Assembly: GCF_027938815.1 (NCBI RefSeq)
Contig: NZ_CP115913.1
Location: 4,374,001 to 4,438,000 of the forward strand
Direction of reading: 5' to 3'
From: Oceanirhabdus sp. W0125-5
GTDB taxonomy: Bacteria > Bacillota > Clostridia > Clostridiales > Clostridiaceae
Length of the DNA stretch: 64,000 bases
Each line of letters starts with the position of its first letter. The stretch's first letter is position 1. The notes beneath the pieces are model-generated. The model searched no databases, was not told where the DNA came from, and worked only from the letters and a program-made list of their open reading frames with translations. The position numbers and the translations under genes were made by a program. Below, one piece after another: positions 34,071 to 43,829 of this stretch.

Positions 34071-34493
34071 CTAAATAAAATCTTTAATATTATCACCTTT
34101 TAATAGTTCAATTTTAGTAGGAGAGAATTCTATTGCATGTCCTTCTTCAATTACTTCAAATTTATGTGTACATCCAGGATAAATAAGTATGAGACTTCCT
34201 GCTTCTATATCAACTGTCTCTACGTTATTGTTTGCTTCTTTATAATCTCTAAAATAGCCCCTTATCTTTCCTTTACATAAATAAAGATATTCCATTTTAT
34301 TCTTATGATAATGATTACCTCTAGGCTCCCCCTTTTGTGGATAGTCAACATAAGCTATAAAATTTATTTCTTGAGTTGATAGTACTGCTAGCTCTCCTTT
34401 TTGATTTATCATTCTACAGATACTCTCCTTTTCTCCATTAAATGATTCCTCATAAACTAATAGTTTCTTAATTGTAAATCCTTTTTGAGTCAT
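34071..34493 (-). CDS. Cupin-domain protein (WxcM/FdtA-like)
   Basis: 140 residues, single cupin barrel. The pattern GEPRGNHYHKNKMEYLYLCKG (cut here to its key part: RGNHYHK and E) is the metal/substrate site of polysaccharide-type cupins related to WxcM and FdtA sugar isomerases. IYPGCTHKFEVI forms the second motif. No sugar-nucleotide genes are adjacent, so the substrate is unknown. Confidence 0.75.
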   Translation of the reverse strand: MTQKGFTIKKLLVYEESFNGEKESICRMINQKGELAVLSTQEINFIAYVDYPQKGEPRGNHYHKNKMEYLYLCKGKIRGYFRDYKEANNNVETVDIEAGSLILIYPGCTHKFEVIEEGHAIEFSPTKIELLKGDNIKDFI

Positions 34494-34804
34494 CTTAATA
34501 CCTCCATTCTATTTCTAAAATATATTTTTATAATTTCTTATTTGAACTAAAATACTTGAATTATATTGTGTATACCTTTAAAAATTTCGAAGTTACTTCG
34601 TATTTTTTTCTATATATATAAGACAAAATACAAATATTTTGTACCTCAATCACTTGTACCATTTTACCATAAATATACTTTACAATTATTACAAATCAAA
34701 GACAAAACTGTAAAATTAGATTTAAACCTCGTTTCTAATCAAAATAAAGAGCATCCTATTTTGAATGCTCTTGTAATGTTTAATCTTTAATACTAATTCT
34801 CAAT
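34494..34804. repeat. Gene-free repeat block (R5 then R4)
   Basis: R5 linker around 34640-34740, then an AAGAGCAT hairpin at 34747-34772. This block precedes a decayed helicase 3' end, matching the order seen in the intact array units. Confidence 0.6.
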
Positions 34805-34921
34805 TTTTTATCAAGATATGATATTTCTCCTAGTCCAAATATTTATGATTTAACTTCTCTTTTAGTATATTAAATAGAAAAAAATTCCAACTCATATAGG
34901 CATCATGAAGGTTACATACTT
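34805..34921 (-). pseudogene. Decayed helicase 3'-end fragment (oldest array copy)
   Basis: TTATCAAGATATGATATTTC and TAGTCCAAATATTTATGAT match the ISYLDKK and SFGLGE codons of the helicase tail, and GAAGGTTACATACTTCT matches the EPSR region. In between, codons are lost and the frame is broken. It is the left-most trace of the array. Confidence 0.6.
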
Positions 34922-35506
34922 CTATTTTTCATGAATCAATGATTTTTTTTGTAAGTATTCCTCTTTTGTCAGGGAATAATAAGGTTCTCCATTATAAAAA
35001 TCAAATTCTTCTGAAAGTCCTTGTACCATATACCTATATATTAATCCTAAATTTTCAAGAACTTTTTTAGAAGCAATATTTTCGGGTTTGCAAAGACCTA
35101 CAATTTCCTTCAATCCCATAACATTGAATCCATAATCAAGCAATGCCGAAGATGCTTCTTTAGCATAACCTTTTCCCCAATATTCTCTTCCTATTAAATA
35201 ATAAATTTCCTTCTTCTTGTGGTCAAACTCAACTCCCCCTATACCACACCATCCAATATGAGTACCAGTATCCTTTAACGTAATGTTGAAGGAATATTTA
35301 AAATCTTCATTAAAGCCTACTTCATAACAATCAATTAACCATTGAAATAAACCTTTATAACCATCATAAGACATAACATCCATATCTAAGTATTTAAATA
35401 GCTCTTTGTTTTGCATTAATTTAAAGCATTCTTCTAAATCTTCTTCTATATATGGTCTAATTATTAGCCTTTTTGTTTCAATTCTCATTTCTTTTACCGT
35501 ATTCAT
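34922..35506 (-). CDS. GNAT acetyltransferase (RimJ/RimL type)
   Basis: 194 residues. Starts with the RimJ-like RIETKRLIIRPYIEEDLEE; motif A reads GREYWGKGYAKEAS and is followed by KPENIASKKVLENLGL, typical of RimL/RimJ proteins that acetylate N-termini or small molecules. Cargo gene of the left-most array unit. Confidence 0.85.
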   Translation of the reverse strand: MNTVKEMRIETKRLIIRPYIEEDLEECFKLMQNKELFKYLDMDVMSYDGYKGLFQWLIDCYEVGFNEDFKYSFNITLKDTGTHIGWCGIGGVEFDHKKKEIYYLIGREYWGKGYAKEASSALLDYGFNVMGLKEIVGLCKPENIASKKVLENLGLIYRYMVQGLSEEFDFYNGEPYYSLTKEEYLQKKSLIHEK

Positions 35507-35992
35507 AATTCTTCCCCCTATATAACCAACTATATTTTCCCCTTATTTGAAGTTATCTAACCCAAACGCTGTTTAAATGATATCATTATTTATAATAGTA
35601 CAGTAACCTCAAACATTTTTCTGAACTAACATTGCGCCATTTCCAATCCAGTTAGTTCATCTTACAACGCTTTTGTGCCTCAGTTACTTGTACCATATTA
35701 CCATAAATACACTTAAAATTATTACAAAAAAAGAGCATCCTATTTGAATACTCTTATCAATATTTAGTTTTTAATTCTATACTTTTTCTTAATTCACTCA
35801 TAACCTTTAGAATTTCAGAAGGTTGAATATGTTCAAGGTCAAGGAACAAGGCGAACGAGCAGCGCAGTGTACGTATTTTGTACTGGTGCAGCTCTAGTTC
35901 ACTCTTGCATCACTTTTCTTTTATAAGATTAAAATTTCTCGTAGAGAAATGTCCATCATTCTCCATTCTCCATTATCAATTCTACATTTGTT
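35507..35992. repeat. Array repeat block (R5, R4, R2, R3)
   Basis: R5 around 35670-35730, R4 hairpin 35731-35755, R2 from 35831 (GTTCAAGGTCAAGGAACAAG) and the R3 stem ATTTCTC-GAGAAAT near 35935 followed by CATTCTCCATTCTCC. Same order as at 40.2, 42.6 and 46.0 kb. No gene. Confidence 0.75.
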
Positions 35993-36195
35993 TTATTTTT
36001 TAGTAATCATATCATTCCTCAACAGCACCATCACATCAAACTTCCTCTTAATATTATTCTGAAATACTATCTCAATCTCTTTCTTATCAAGATATGATAT
36101 CTCACCAAGCCCAAAGGATATATGATTTACCTTTTCTCCAACCTTATAATCATCAGGGGTCATCTCCCTTAGTACTCCCATCTCATAGAGGAATC
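35993..36195 (-). pseudogene. Helicase 3'-end fragment A (truncated)
   Basis: Codes for the last 66 or so residues of the helicase (RFLYEMGVLREMTPDDY... to the stop). It is cut at the start of those codons, exactly where the stop of the HIT-like gene begins, so the cargo gene and fragment were joined by a deletion. It has no leader. Confidence 0.8.
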
Positions 36196-36196
36196 T

Positions 36197-36799
36197 TTAT
36201 TGTATAATTTCTTTTATTTTCTGCTTATAAAGTTCTACTGTTTCATGATAATCCATAATAATTCCTTCTTCTCTGACAAAATTTCTATAACCTATCGGCT
36301 CTCCTTTTAATCGAGGGAAAAGTTGAAAATGCAAATGATTTCTTTTACCGTCACATATTGTGCACATATATACTTTTTCTGCATCTATAATTTCTTTATG
36401 AAGTTTAATTATTGCATTTGATATTTTTAATATATGTACCCCTAATTCAAGAGGCATTTCAGAAATGTCTTCATAATGTTCCTTTGACACAATAATTGTC
36501 TGTCCAGTTGCTCTTGGGTATTTTTCAAATTGACACCTTACCTTTTCATCCTCGTAAAAAATCAAGCCCTCATCAGGGAATATATCTCCTGTGCTAAAGT
36601 TATAACATCCGAAGCATATCCCCTTTTCTTGCAATTCTTTTATCCTTTTGCCTCTTTGCTTCAGTTCTCTTTTTTCATTTTCTGACAATTGCTTAACGTA
36701 CAATTTTAACCCCTCCTCTTTAAATAATTTCATACTTACATTATCAAAAATTATTATTTCATATTGCAGTGATACGCATTTTTTTACTATATCCTGCAA
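36197..36799 (-). CDS. HIT-like nucleotide-binding protein
   Basis: 200 residues. The histidine-triad motif NHLHFQLFPR at about 157-166 (HxHxQ) and a CFGCYNF zinc-like pair at about 59-64 fit GalT/HIT-type hydrolases or AMP-transferases. Substrate unknown. It is joined directly to helicase fragment A. It has no visible immunity link. Confidence 0.75.
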   Translation of the reverse strand: MQDIVKKCVSLQYEIIIFDNVSMKLFKEEGLKLYVKQLSENEKRELKQRGKRIKELQEKGICFGCYNFSTGDIFPDEGLIFYEDEKVRCQFEKYPRATGQTIIVSKEHYEDISEMPLELGVHILKISNAIIKLHKEIIDAEKVYMCTICDGKRNHLHFQLFPRLKGEPIGYRNFVREEGIIMDYHETVELYKQKIKEIIQ

Positions 36800-37104
36800 C
36801 TTATACTATACATTCTTTGAATCATAAAACGAGTAGTATTGTATTCGGAAGTTGAGCAATAACAAAACTAGCATACTTTATCAAGATGCTAGGACCAGAG
36901 AATAAATTAGGTGCTCAATTTCCGAAACAATTGTTGAACGAAGCCGCGTAGCAGCCTTATGGGGATTCAAAACTTATTATCCTTCTCAAAAGATCAGCTA
37001 TACTTGAAATTTTAATCAAATATATGGGCGATAGCCCTTAGATATCATACAAAGCCAAATATATGAAATATAACACTACATATTCTTCCCTTGCTTAATA
37101 CAGC
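36800..37104. other. Gene-free flank of the IS91-like element
   Basis: No ORF. Contains GAAGCCGCGTAGCAGCCTTA near 36940 and GGCGATAGCCC near 37027, which may form the terminal stem-loop an IS91-type transposase needs. I cannot fix the exact end. Confidence 0.35.
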
Positions 37105-38307
37105 TTAATTTTTTTGTTTTTTATTCAAAGGTGGTGAGCAAATTTTAGGCTCAAGTTTTTCTTTATGATTCATTTCACCTTTTTTACAACATGGACACTT
37201 TGATAAATCAACTCCAGTTAATTTCATTAATAGTTCTTGTACACTTAGTTTTTTCAGAAAATCGATATTCCTTTCGGAATAAACCCCTAAAAGTATTTTA
37301 CATTTCTTAAGTTTTGTATTTCTGTTTCTATTACTGATAATACCGTAATGCCTTATCTTAACAAAATTATATGGCAATATATGCATTAAAAATCGTCTTA
37401 TAAATTCATCAACCTTTAAAGTCATGAATTTTTGTTTATTATTATCTTTATAATCACGCCATTTAAAAGTAACTAATCCATTTTGAACATTAACAATTCT
37501 GTTATTTGATATTGCAACTCTATGGGTATAACGCCCAAGATATTCTAAAACAAACTCTGCACTCTTAAATGGTGCTTTTGAATAAATCACCCATTCTTTC
37601 GAATATAATTCATTTATCCAACATAGGAATATATGCTTTTGACTTAATTCTTCAATAGTATTAACTAGCTTGAATTCATTGTTATAATAAGCTTGCTTAA
37701 AATAAGCAAGAAATTTTCCTCTAAATTTTCTTGAAAGAACCTTAATAGGGATAAAAAAATCTTTCTTTGAATTAATCCATCTAGTATTATCTAACGATAA
37801 TCCCCCACTTGGAACTATACAATGAATATGTGGGTGGTACATTAAATTCTGCCCCCAAGTGTGAAGTATTGTTGTGAAACCAATCTCAGCTCCTAAATAT
37901 TTAGTATCTTTCGCGAGCTCCAGTAGTGTTTCTGATACAGCTTTGAAAAATAATGAGTATACTTTTTTAGAATTCACTAATGCTATCGCATTTAATTCTG
38001 ATGGAATTGTAAAAACTATATGAAAATATCCTACAGGTAGAAGATCTTTTTTTCTTTCTTCAAGCCATTTTTCTTTAGCAAGACTTTGACATTTAGGACA
38101 ATGTCTATTTCTACAGGAATTATAAGAAATTCTTATATGACCACAAGAATTACATTCATCAATATGCCCACCAAGAGCTGATGTACGACAGTTTTCAATA
38201 GCGCTCATAGCTTTACATTGATATAGTGGTAATTTATGATTTCTTCTATATTCCACTCCATACTCCCTAAATATATCTTGTACTTCAAACCTTGATAATC
38301 CTATCAT
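37105..38307 (-). CDS. IS91-family transposase (Y2/HUH type)
   Basis: 400 residues. N-terminal zinc ribbon (CNSCGHIRISYNSCRNRHCPKCQ, key cysteines and CRNRHCPKCQ), the HUH motif HPHIHCIVPSGG at about 157-168, and a conserved LGRYTHRVAISNNRI block with the likely catalytic tyrosine in YLGRYTHR. It cuts and re-joins single strands. Intact, so the element could still be active. Confidence 0.9.
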   Translation of the reverse strand: MIGLSRFEVQDIFREYGVEYRRNHKLPLYQCKAMSAIENCRTSALGGHIDECNSCGHIRISYNSCRNRHCPKCQSLAKEKWLEERKKDLLPVGYFHIVFTIPSELNAIALVNSKKVYSLFFKAVSETLLELAKDTKYLGAEIGFTTILHTWGQNLMYHPHIHCIVPSGGLSLDNTRWINSKKDFFIPIKVLSRKFRGKFLAYFKQAYYNNEFKLVNTIEELSQKHIFLCWINELYSKEWVIYSKAPFKSAEFVLEYLGRYTHRVAISNNRIVNVQNGLVTFKWRDYKDNNKQKFMTLKVDEFIRRFLMHILPYNFVKIRHYGIISNRNRNTKLKKCKILLGVYSERNIDFLKKLSVQELLMKLTGVDLSKCPCCKKGEMNHKEKLEPKICSPPLNKKQKN

Positions 38308-39137
38308 TACAAAGTATCCAAAGGACTTTCTATATTAAGCAAGTCCATTCTTCTAATATGAAGATATATAGTAGTGGAAGAAATACGAGTATGCCCTAAA
38401 AGTTTCTGAATATAACATATATCTGTTCCAGCTTCTAATAAATGAGTAGCAAAACTATGCCTTAATGTATGAACTGAAGCTTTTTTTGTTATGCCACTTT
38501 TATTTTTGGCGTTCTCAAATATTCTTTGAACAGTTCGAACTGCTATGTGTGAATTTGGTTCTTTCCCTTCAAACAGAAAATGCTGTGGTTGATATCTCTT
38601 CCAATAAACTCTTAAAATTTCTAGATTAGTCTTAGAAAGCATAGCATATCTATCTTTTTTACCTTTACCTTTTCGTATAAGCAGTTGCATATTTTTACTA
38701 TCTATATCATCTATCCTTAGCTTAACAACCTCACTCACTCTTAAGCCTGCGGCATATACAGTCATGAGTATTGCTTTATGTTTTAAATTATCTACAGAAT
38801 CAAATATTTCTTTAACTTCTTGTTTAGCTAAAACTACAGGAATCTTTTTCGCCTTCTTAGTCCTAAACACTTTCTTTACTCTCCAATCTCTTTCGAGAGT
38901 AGTCTCATAGAAAAATTTCAGTGCACTATAAATGCCATTTACTGTTCCTTCACTTAGCTTACGCTTTGTGATACAATAATGTAAGTATTCTCGAATTTGT
39001 TCATCACCAAGTAATTCTGGTGATTTATCATAAAAATCTGAGAATCGTTTTACATTTCCAACATAATACTTACAAGTTAATGGGCTGTAACCTTTAAGTT
39101 CTAAGTCCATATTCAATTTTAACAAATATTCTGACAT
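38307..39137 (-). CDS. Tyrosine recombinase (XerC/D-like integrase)
   Basis: 276 residues with an N-terminal SAM-like DNA-binding domain and a C-terminal catalytic domain. Catalytic residues are visible: AAGLRVSEVV (Arg), K in LIRKGKGKKDR, HTLRHSFATHLLEAG (HxxR), LGHTRISST (His) and TTIYLHI (Tyr). It overlaps the transposase gene, so it belongs to the insertion element. A role in moving the immunity cassettes cannot be excluded. Confidence 0.9.
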   Translation of the reverse strand: MSEYLLKLNMDLELKGYSPLTCKYYVGNVKRFSDFYDKSPELLGDEQIREYLHYCITKRKLSEGTVNGIYSALKFFYETTLERDWRVKKVFRTKKAKKIPVVLAKQEVKEIFDSVDNLKHKAILMTVYAAGLRVSEVVKLRIDDIDSKNMQLLIRKGKGKKDRYAMLSKTNLEILRVYWKRYQPQHFLFEGKEPNSHIAVRTVQRIFENAKNKSGITKKASVHTLRHSFATHLLEAGTDICYIQKLLGHTRISSTTIYLHIRRMDLLNIESPLDTL

Positions 39138-39390
39138 CTTAACACTCCTTTATCTTTAGTACTGTCGTTAGTTTAATGATAGATGAAGTGTTAGATATAT
39201 TAAAGTGGTATTTTATACAAGTACCACTTTATTTTTATGCAAAACTTTAGCGATAGCTCTCGTCTGCCACCGCTGTTTATCAGCGGTTTAGTTCAACTCT
39301 TTTATTGTGAATCAAAATTTTTTTTCGTTTTATATATAAAGTAAAACATTTTGAATCAAAATTGGCATCTTACTTATTATAAATTCACCT

Positions 39391-40029
39391 TTATAATTCA
39401 AAAGTATTCTCTATAACTCCTGGCAATATGCTATATATAGATCTTCCTATTTTTTTATCAAAATAATCTTTTAGCTCCATAAAAGCTTTCCATTTGGGAA
39501 TGATATAATCATTTACCCCATGACGTAATGCTACATCTATAAGCCTTTTTTCTATCAGTGTAAAACCATTTTGTAATCCTAATGCGTCACATAGTTGTAT
39601 TAATTTATCATAATCATCATATTCATTAGTATTTATGAAATCTTCAATAAATTTATATTCCTCACCTGTATTGCTTTCTTCAGCATCAAAAATATCTGAA
39701 ATGTTTTTGCTTGGACAAGAGTGAGTTACACAAATTTTTGCTAAAAGATGGTATCCCCTTTCCATAGAAAAATGATATCCTTCCATAATATGACCTATTA
39801 TGGTTTCCCCACTTGTGGTATTACCAATATCATGAAGAAGCCCTAAAATATATGCTACTTCTGAATCTAAATCCATACAATTATCTGCTATCAATTTTGC
39901 ACTTTCTGCAACATATTTACAGTGACCAATCCATGGTCCAGGATTTATTTTTTCTGCATTTTCCAATATTAGCATTGCTTCTTCTAAAGTTGGAACCCCT
40001 TTTGTAATATGGTTTTTCATTTTACTCAT
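39391..40029 (-). CDS. HD-domain phosphohydrolase
   Basis: 212 residues. HD signature: GHCKYVAESAKLIADN then LGLLHDIGN at about residue 65-73 with H and D metal ligands, and a later YHLLAKICVTHSCPS. Such proteins hydrolyse phosphates from nucleotides or other small molecules. It is the first cargo gene after helicase fragment B's repeat block. Confidence 0.8.
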   Translation of the reverse strand: MSKMKNHITKGVPTLEEAMLILENAEKINPGPWIGHCKYVAESAKLIADNCMDLDSEVAYILGLLHDIGNTTSGETIIGHIMEGYHFSMERGYHLLAKICVTHSCPSKNISDIFDAEESNTGEEYKFIEDFINTNEYDDYDKLIQLCDALGLQNGFTLIEKRLIDVALRHGVNDYIIPKWKAFMELKDYFDKKIGRSIYSILPGVIENTFEL

Positions 40030-40432
40030 CCCCCAGTCATATCAAATCAATTCGTAATAAAAGACTTCATACTTAAATTACTTATACAATTTTACCATAA
40101 ATATCCTTCAAAGTTATTACAAAATAAAGACAACGCTGTTAAAATGAATTTTAACCTTGTTTATAATCAAAATAAAGAGCATCCTATTTGAATGCTCTTA
40201 TTATTATATTTAGTTTTTAATTCTATAATTTTTCTTAATTCACTCAATACCTTTAGAATTTCAGTAGTTTTAAAATGTTCAAGGTCAAGGAACAAGGCGA
40301 AGGAGCAGCGCAGTGTACGTATTTGGTACATGAGCAGCAACCTTCACCCCCATCATCACTTTTCCTTTACAATAATTAAAATTTCTCGAAGAGAAATGTC
40401 CATCATTCTCCATTATCCATTCTCAATTTCTT
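40030..40432. repeat. Array repeat block (R5, R4, R2, R3)
   Basis: R5 around 40075-40165, R4 hairpin 40175-40199, R2 from 40277, R3 stem near 40383 followed by CATTCTCCATTATCCATTC. No gene. It follows the stop of helicase fragment B on the minus strand. Confidence 0.8.
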
Positions 40433-40873
40433 TTATACCTTCTGAATCATATCATTCCTCAACAGAACCATAACATCAAACTTCCTCTTAACATTATTCT
40501 GAAAAACTATCTCAATCTCTTTCTTATCAAGATATGATATTTCACCTAGTCCAAAAGATATATGCTTACCCGTCTCTCCTACACTATAATCATAAGGGGT
40601 CATCTCCCTTAGGCTTCCCATCTCATAAAGAAATCTTGAAGGTTCCATACTTCTGTTTCTCATGAACCTGCAGTGGTCTAGCCATAAATTCTGAGAGGTT
40701 CTTGTAATTCCAACATAAAATAATCTTCTTTCCTCTTCTATGTTTTCATGCATACTCTTAACATATGGGATTATCTCTTCATTACAGTTTATAATTATTA
40801 CATTTTCAAATTCCATACCTTTGACACCTCGAAAAATTCTTATAAAACTCCTGTAGGCGTGAGAGGTAGTCAT
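40433..40873 (-). pseudogene. Helicase 3'-end fragment B (146-codon open frame)
   Basis: 132 codons matching residues 534-665 of the intact helicase, from GVKGMEFENV (motif V) through RRLFYVGITRT (motif VI) to the C-terminal domain. They are fused to 14 leader codons starting MTTSHAYRSF. It is the most diverged of the full copies (GSLREMTPYDYS, GETGKHIS, NNVKRKF). It lacks the ATPase motifs, so it cannot be a helicase. Open frame, weak ribosome site. Confidence 0.85.
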
Positions 40874-40955
40874 TGTCCAGATTTATTAGTTAATTCGTTC
40901 CATTCATTGTTGTGATTATTATACTATATAGATTTGGTTTAATCACTAGTAAATA
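40829..40955 (-). repeat. Conserved leader of fragment B
   Basis: About 125 bp shared by all five full fragments, ending at the GGTGTCAAAGG junction (40818-40828). It contains a TATAAT box (40918-40923, minus strand), GGAACGAATTAACTAATAAA and an ATG in frame with the fragment. Confidence 0.8.
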
Positions 40956-41052
40956 TCTATCTCTTTTCTTTGTTACTGTTGTTCTTTAAACTGTTAGGAT
41001 TCAGCACTCTATTCAGCATCAAACACATAAAAATAAAAATTTTCTTCTTAAA

Positions 41053-41271
41053 TTATAGGATAATTGGGTTATGATTTTTTTCAGCTTCTTCATATATTTC
41101 TTTTGCTGTTAATACTTTATTGCTCCAAAATAATAATCTTACTATGTCTTGATAAAATGGAACACTATATTCTATTTGACAAACCCATTCATTTTGTTCA
41201 TCATCTGCTCCTTCAGCATTTTTTAATTTCTGAATCAGTTCTATTATTTGTTCTTTATTCAGTTTTTCCAT
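41053..41271 (-). CDS. Colicin-E-type (Im) immunity protein, copy 1
   Basis: 72 residues. The order LNKEQIIELIQKLKNAEG, then helices and a YxxIVRLLFWSNKVLTAKEIYEE segment, follows colicin E2/E7/E9 Im proteins, which bind and block HNH nuclease toxins. The paralogue at 47228-47440 keeps the diagnostic HPEVSGLIFW part better. Preceded by GGAGGG. No matching nuclease toxin is adjacent. Confidence 0.65.
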   Translation of the reverse strand: MEKLNKEQIIELIQKLKNAEGADDEQNEWVCQIEYSVPFYQDIVRLLFWSNKVLTAKEIYEEAEKNHNPIIL

Positions 41272-41315
41272 TTTCCCTCCTAGTTATTGAAATACATTAT
41301 TAAAGTAAAGTGAAT

Positions 41316-41996
41316 TTAATCTTCAAGTCCAAAAACTATCCATTCATCTACTACACTCCAAAAATCAACATTATATTCTGGTTTATCATTTGAAAACCAT
41401 ACAGTAGCAATATTATTGTTGTAATCAATAGCAACATATCCTCCCGCACCACTTAAAAAAAAACCAAATGTTGTTTTCAAATCAATTTGAATTGGTTCCC
41501 CTAAATCTTCTATAATCCCCCATTCATAATCATCAAAAAATGTAACAGATTCTATAGGCACTAGCCCCATTGACTCACTTGCATAATAATAAAATCCATT
41601 ATGAATTTTTTCATAGAATCTTCGAATTGAATTTGGAAAATCACTCCATACTTTTTCCAATTTAGGATTATTAAATTGCTCTTCTGGATTTCCACCTTGA
41701 TAAAAAGATATACCTCCATTTAATGTTTTTATACTGTATAAAATTGAGTATTTCCCCATACTTTTTACCAAGTCAACTTCTACTAAATTTTCAGTTAAAT
41801 AGGCTATTGTATTACTTAACTCAACAGCAAAATACTTTTCCCATATGCTTAAAACCTTTCTTATTCTATTCTGAGAATCTTCTTCTATAAAAATTTTATA
41901 CCACTCACTTGGTATCATTTTATCATTTATTTCATCATTATTTACAAGTTGAATTTTTTTATCATATTTTCTTAAGAATTCAAGCTTATTTCGCAT
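41316..41996 (-). CDS. SUKH/SMI1-KNR4-like immunity protein
   Basis: 227 residues from an ATG after GGAAGGAG. The C-terminal half reads GLVPIESVTFFDDYEW...GAGGYVAIDYNNNIATVWF, the layout of SMI1/KNR4 (SUKH) proteins: a GL-PI-S strand, a glycine-rich turn and a YxxWVD-like end. SUKH proteins neutralise nuclease and deaminase toxins of polymorphic toxin systems. Followed by the Im-like gene. Confidence 0.6.
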   Translation of the reverse strand: MRNKLEFLRKYDKKIQLVNNDEINDKMIPSEWYKIFIEEDSQNRIRKVLSIWEKYFAVELSNTIAYLTENLVEVDLVKSMGKYSILYSIKTLNGGISFYQGGNPEEQFNNPKLEKVWSDFPNSIRRFYEKIHNGFYYYASESMGLVPIESVTFFDDYEWGIIEDLGEPIQIDLKTTFGFFLSGAGGYVAIDYNNNIATVWFSNDKPEYNVDFWSVVDEWIVFGLED

Positions 41997-42046
41997 ACCA
42001 TTAGCTCCTTCCATTCTCTAATTTTATTTTTTAGTACGTTAGTTAT

Positions 42047-42349
42047 TTATAACATATAACTTTTTGCAGTCTTTATACTGTCCTCCATTGGGATATTAGG
42101 GTATTTAGTATATAAGAAATCTAAGCATTCAATAAATTGATTACTTTGAAGCTTATATGCAACATCTTCAAAAACCTCACTTATCCAGCCTATATCATCC
42201 TCTGAACATTCATTCAAGAACTTAATTGTTTTCTTAGCATCCATACTTAATAATCTAGTCAATTCATCCCAATATTTATATACACATGGGTCTTCAACAT
42301 GTACAGCTTTTCTCTTTTCTAATACACTTCTTATCTGCTTTTTATCCAT
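42047..42349 (-). CDS. Small helical protein, putative immunity protein
   Basis: 100 residues, all-helical, acidic. Conserved-looking core NECSEDDIGWISEVFEDVAYKLQS. I do not recognise the family for sure; it resembles immunity-type proteins by size, charge and place. The start is fixed by GAGG before the ATG. A 63-bp (TAA)21 tract lies 26 bp upstream of the start codon. Confidence 0.6.
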   Translation of the reverse strand: MDKKQIRSVLEKRKAVHVEDPCVYKYWDELTRLLSMDAKKTIKFLNECSEDDIGWISEVFEDVAYKLQSNQFIECLDFLYTKYPNIPMEDSIKTAKSYML

Positions 42350-42374
42350 TATTACCTCGCTTCTCTACTTATCC

Positions 42375-42784
<410 letters not shown>

Positions 42785-43225
42785 TTATTTTTTAGTAATC
42801 ATATCATTCCTCAAAAGAACCATAACGTCAAACTTCCTCTTAATATTATTCTGAAAAACTATCTCAATCTCTTTCTTATCAAGATATGATATTTCACCTA
42901 GTCCAAAGGATATATGATTAACCTTCTCTCCAACCTTGTAATCATCAGGTGTCATCTCCCTAAGTACTCCCATCTCATAAAGAAATCTTGAGGGTTCCAT
43001 ACTTCTGTTTCTCATGAATCTGCAATGGTCAAGCCATAAGTTTTGAGATGTTCTTGTTATTCCAACATAGAATAATCTTCTTTCCTCTTCTATGTTTTCG
43101 TGCATACTCTTAACATATGGAAGTATCTCTTCATTACAGTTTATGATTATTACATTTTCAAATTCCATCCCTTTGACACCCAGAAAAATTCTTATAAAAC
43201 TATTGTAGGCGTGAGAGGTAGTCAT
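42785..43225 (-). pseudogene. Helicase 3'-end fragment C (146-codon open frame)
   Basis: Same structure as fragment B: leader codons MTTSHAYNSF then GVKGMEFENV to the helicase stop, ending DMITKK. Protein sequence is almost identical to the intact helicase tail although many third codon positions differ. Compared with fragment D, 14 base differences over about 180 bp from the junction are all synonymous. Confidence 0.85.
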
Positions 43226-43305
43226 TGTCCAGATTTATTAGTTAATTTGTTCCATACATTGTTGTAATTATTATACTATATAGTTTGGTTTAATCACCAA
43301 CAAAT
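43181..43305 (-). repeat. Conserved leader of fragment C
   Basis: Matches the leader of fragment B nearly base for base, including the TATAAT box and in-frame ATG. The junction GGTGTCAAAGG is at 43170-43180. Confidence 0.8.
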
Positions 43306-43544
43306 AAATACAAGCCCATTAAATTAATAGACTTGTTTTGATATAAATATCATTTATTGCTTTATATGTTGTTTCATCAATTTCTTAAACACTATCATTA
43401 TTCTTTCTTGCTTATATATTTTTCTTCTGCCTTCTCACTTTTGACTCTTAGCATATGTTCAATAGAATAACAAATTATATTGAAACTGGTATTAAAACAT
43501 ACTACTCTTTTATTGTGTTTTATCTTAAAACTAATCCAATAAGA
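43306..43544. repeat. Gene-free stretch with R6 repeat
   Basis: 43315-43440 matches 33950-34070 (ATTAATAGACTTGTTTT... TCATTATTCTTTCTTGCTTAT). No ORF. Confidence 0.5.
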
Positions 43545-43829
43545 TTACTTTTTATCTAGGTATGGAATAAATGCAAAACTAAATCCCATAGTAAATCCTA
43601 AAACAGTTTTGCTTATTACAGATGTCATTCCTATGCCATCACACATTACTTGTATAATTGATTGTAAAATAACCACTGTTAAAAGATATGTAGTAGCATT
43701 ATAGCTTGGATTAATTTTTTTATTTAAAATAGCCCATAAGCGTTGACTCCAACTAAACTTTATTGAAATGTTCATAAATATTAAACCTGATATACTCATT
43801 CCTATCAGAAAAGGTATATACTCTTTCAT
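43545..43829 (-). CDS. Small membrane protein, unit C-D cargo
   Basis: 94 residues with membrane segments at about 5-21, 46-66 and 72-90. Sequence FSWSQRLWAILNKKINPSYNATTYLL lies between. Not recognised. It is the only cargo gene between fragments C and D, so it could be a membrane immunity protein, but this is inferred from place only. Ribosome site GGAGGG. Confidence 0.55.
   Translation of the reverse strand: MKEYIPFLIGMSISGLIFMNISIKFSWSQRLWAILNKKINPSYNATTYLLTVVILQSIIQVMCDGIGMTSVISKTVLGFTMGFSFAFIPYLDKK

Larger units (their letters stand above)
36830..39290 (-). mobile_element. IS91-family-like element with partner tyrosine recombinase
   Basis: Two overlapping genes (recombinase then transposase, stop and start sharing a base) with hairpin-rich flanks: AAAGTGGTA/TACCACTTT near 39203-39233 and CCACCGCTG/CAGCGGT near 39268 on the right. 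Ends are approximate. IS91-type elements move by rolling-circle transposition and can carry neighbouring DNA with them. It lies between helicase fragments A and B. Confidence 0.65.

Noticed and set aside
38307..39137. Tyrosine recombinase as the proven integrase of the immunity cassettes
   Set aside because: It overlaps the IS91-type transposase gene and is better explained as part of that element; no sequence link to the GGTGTCAAAGG junction is visible.
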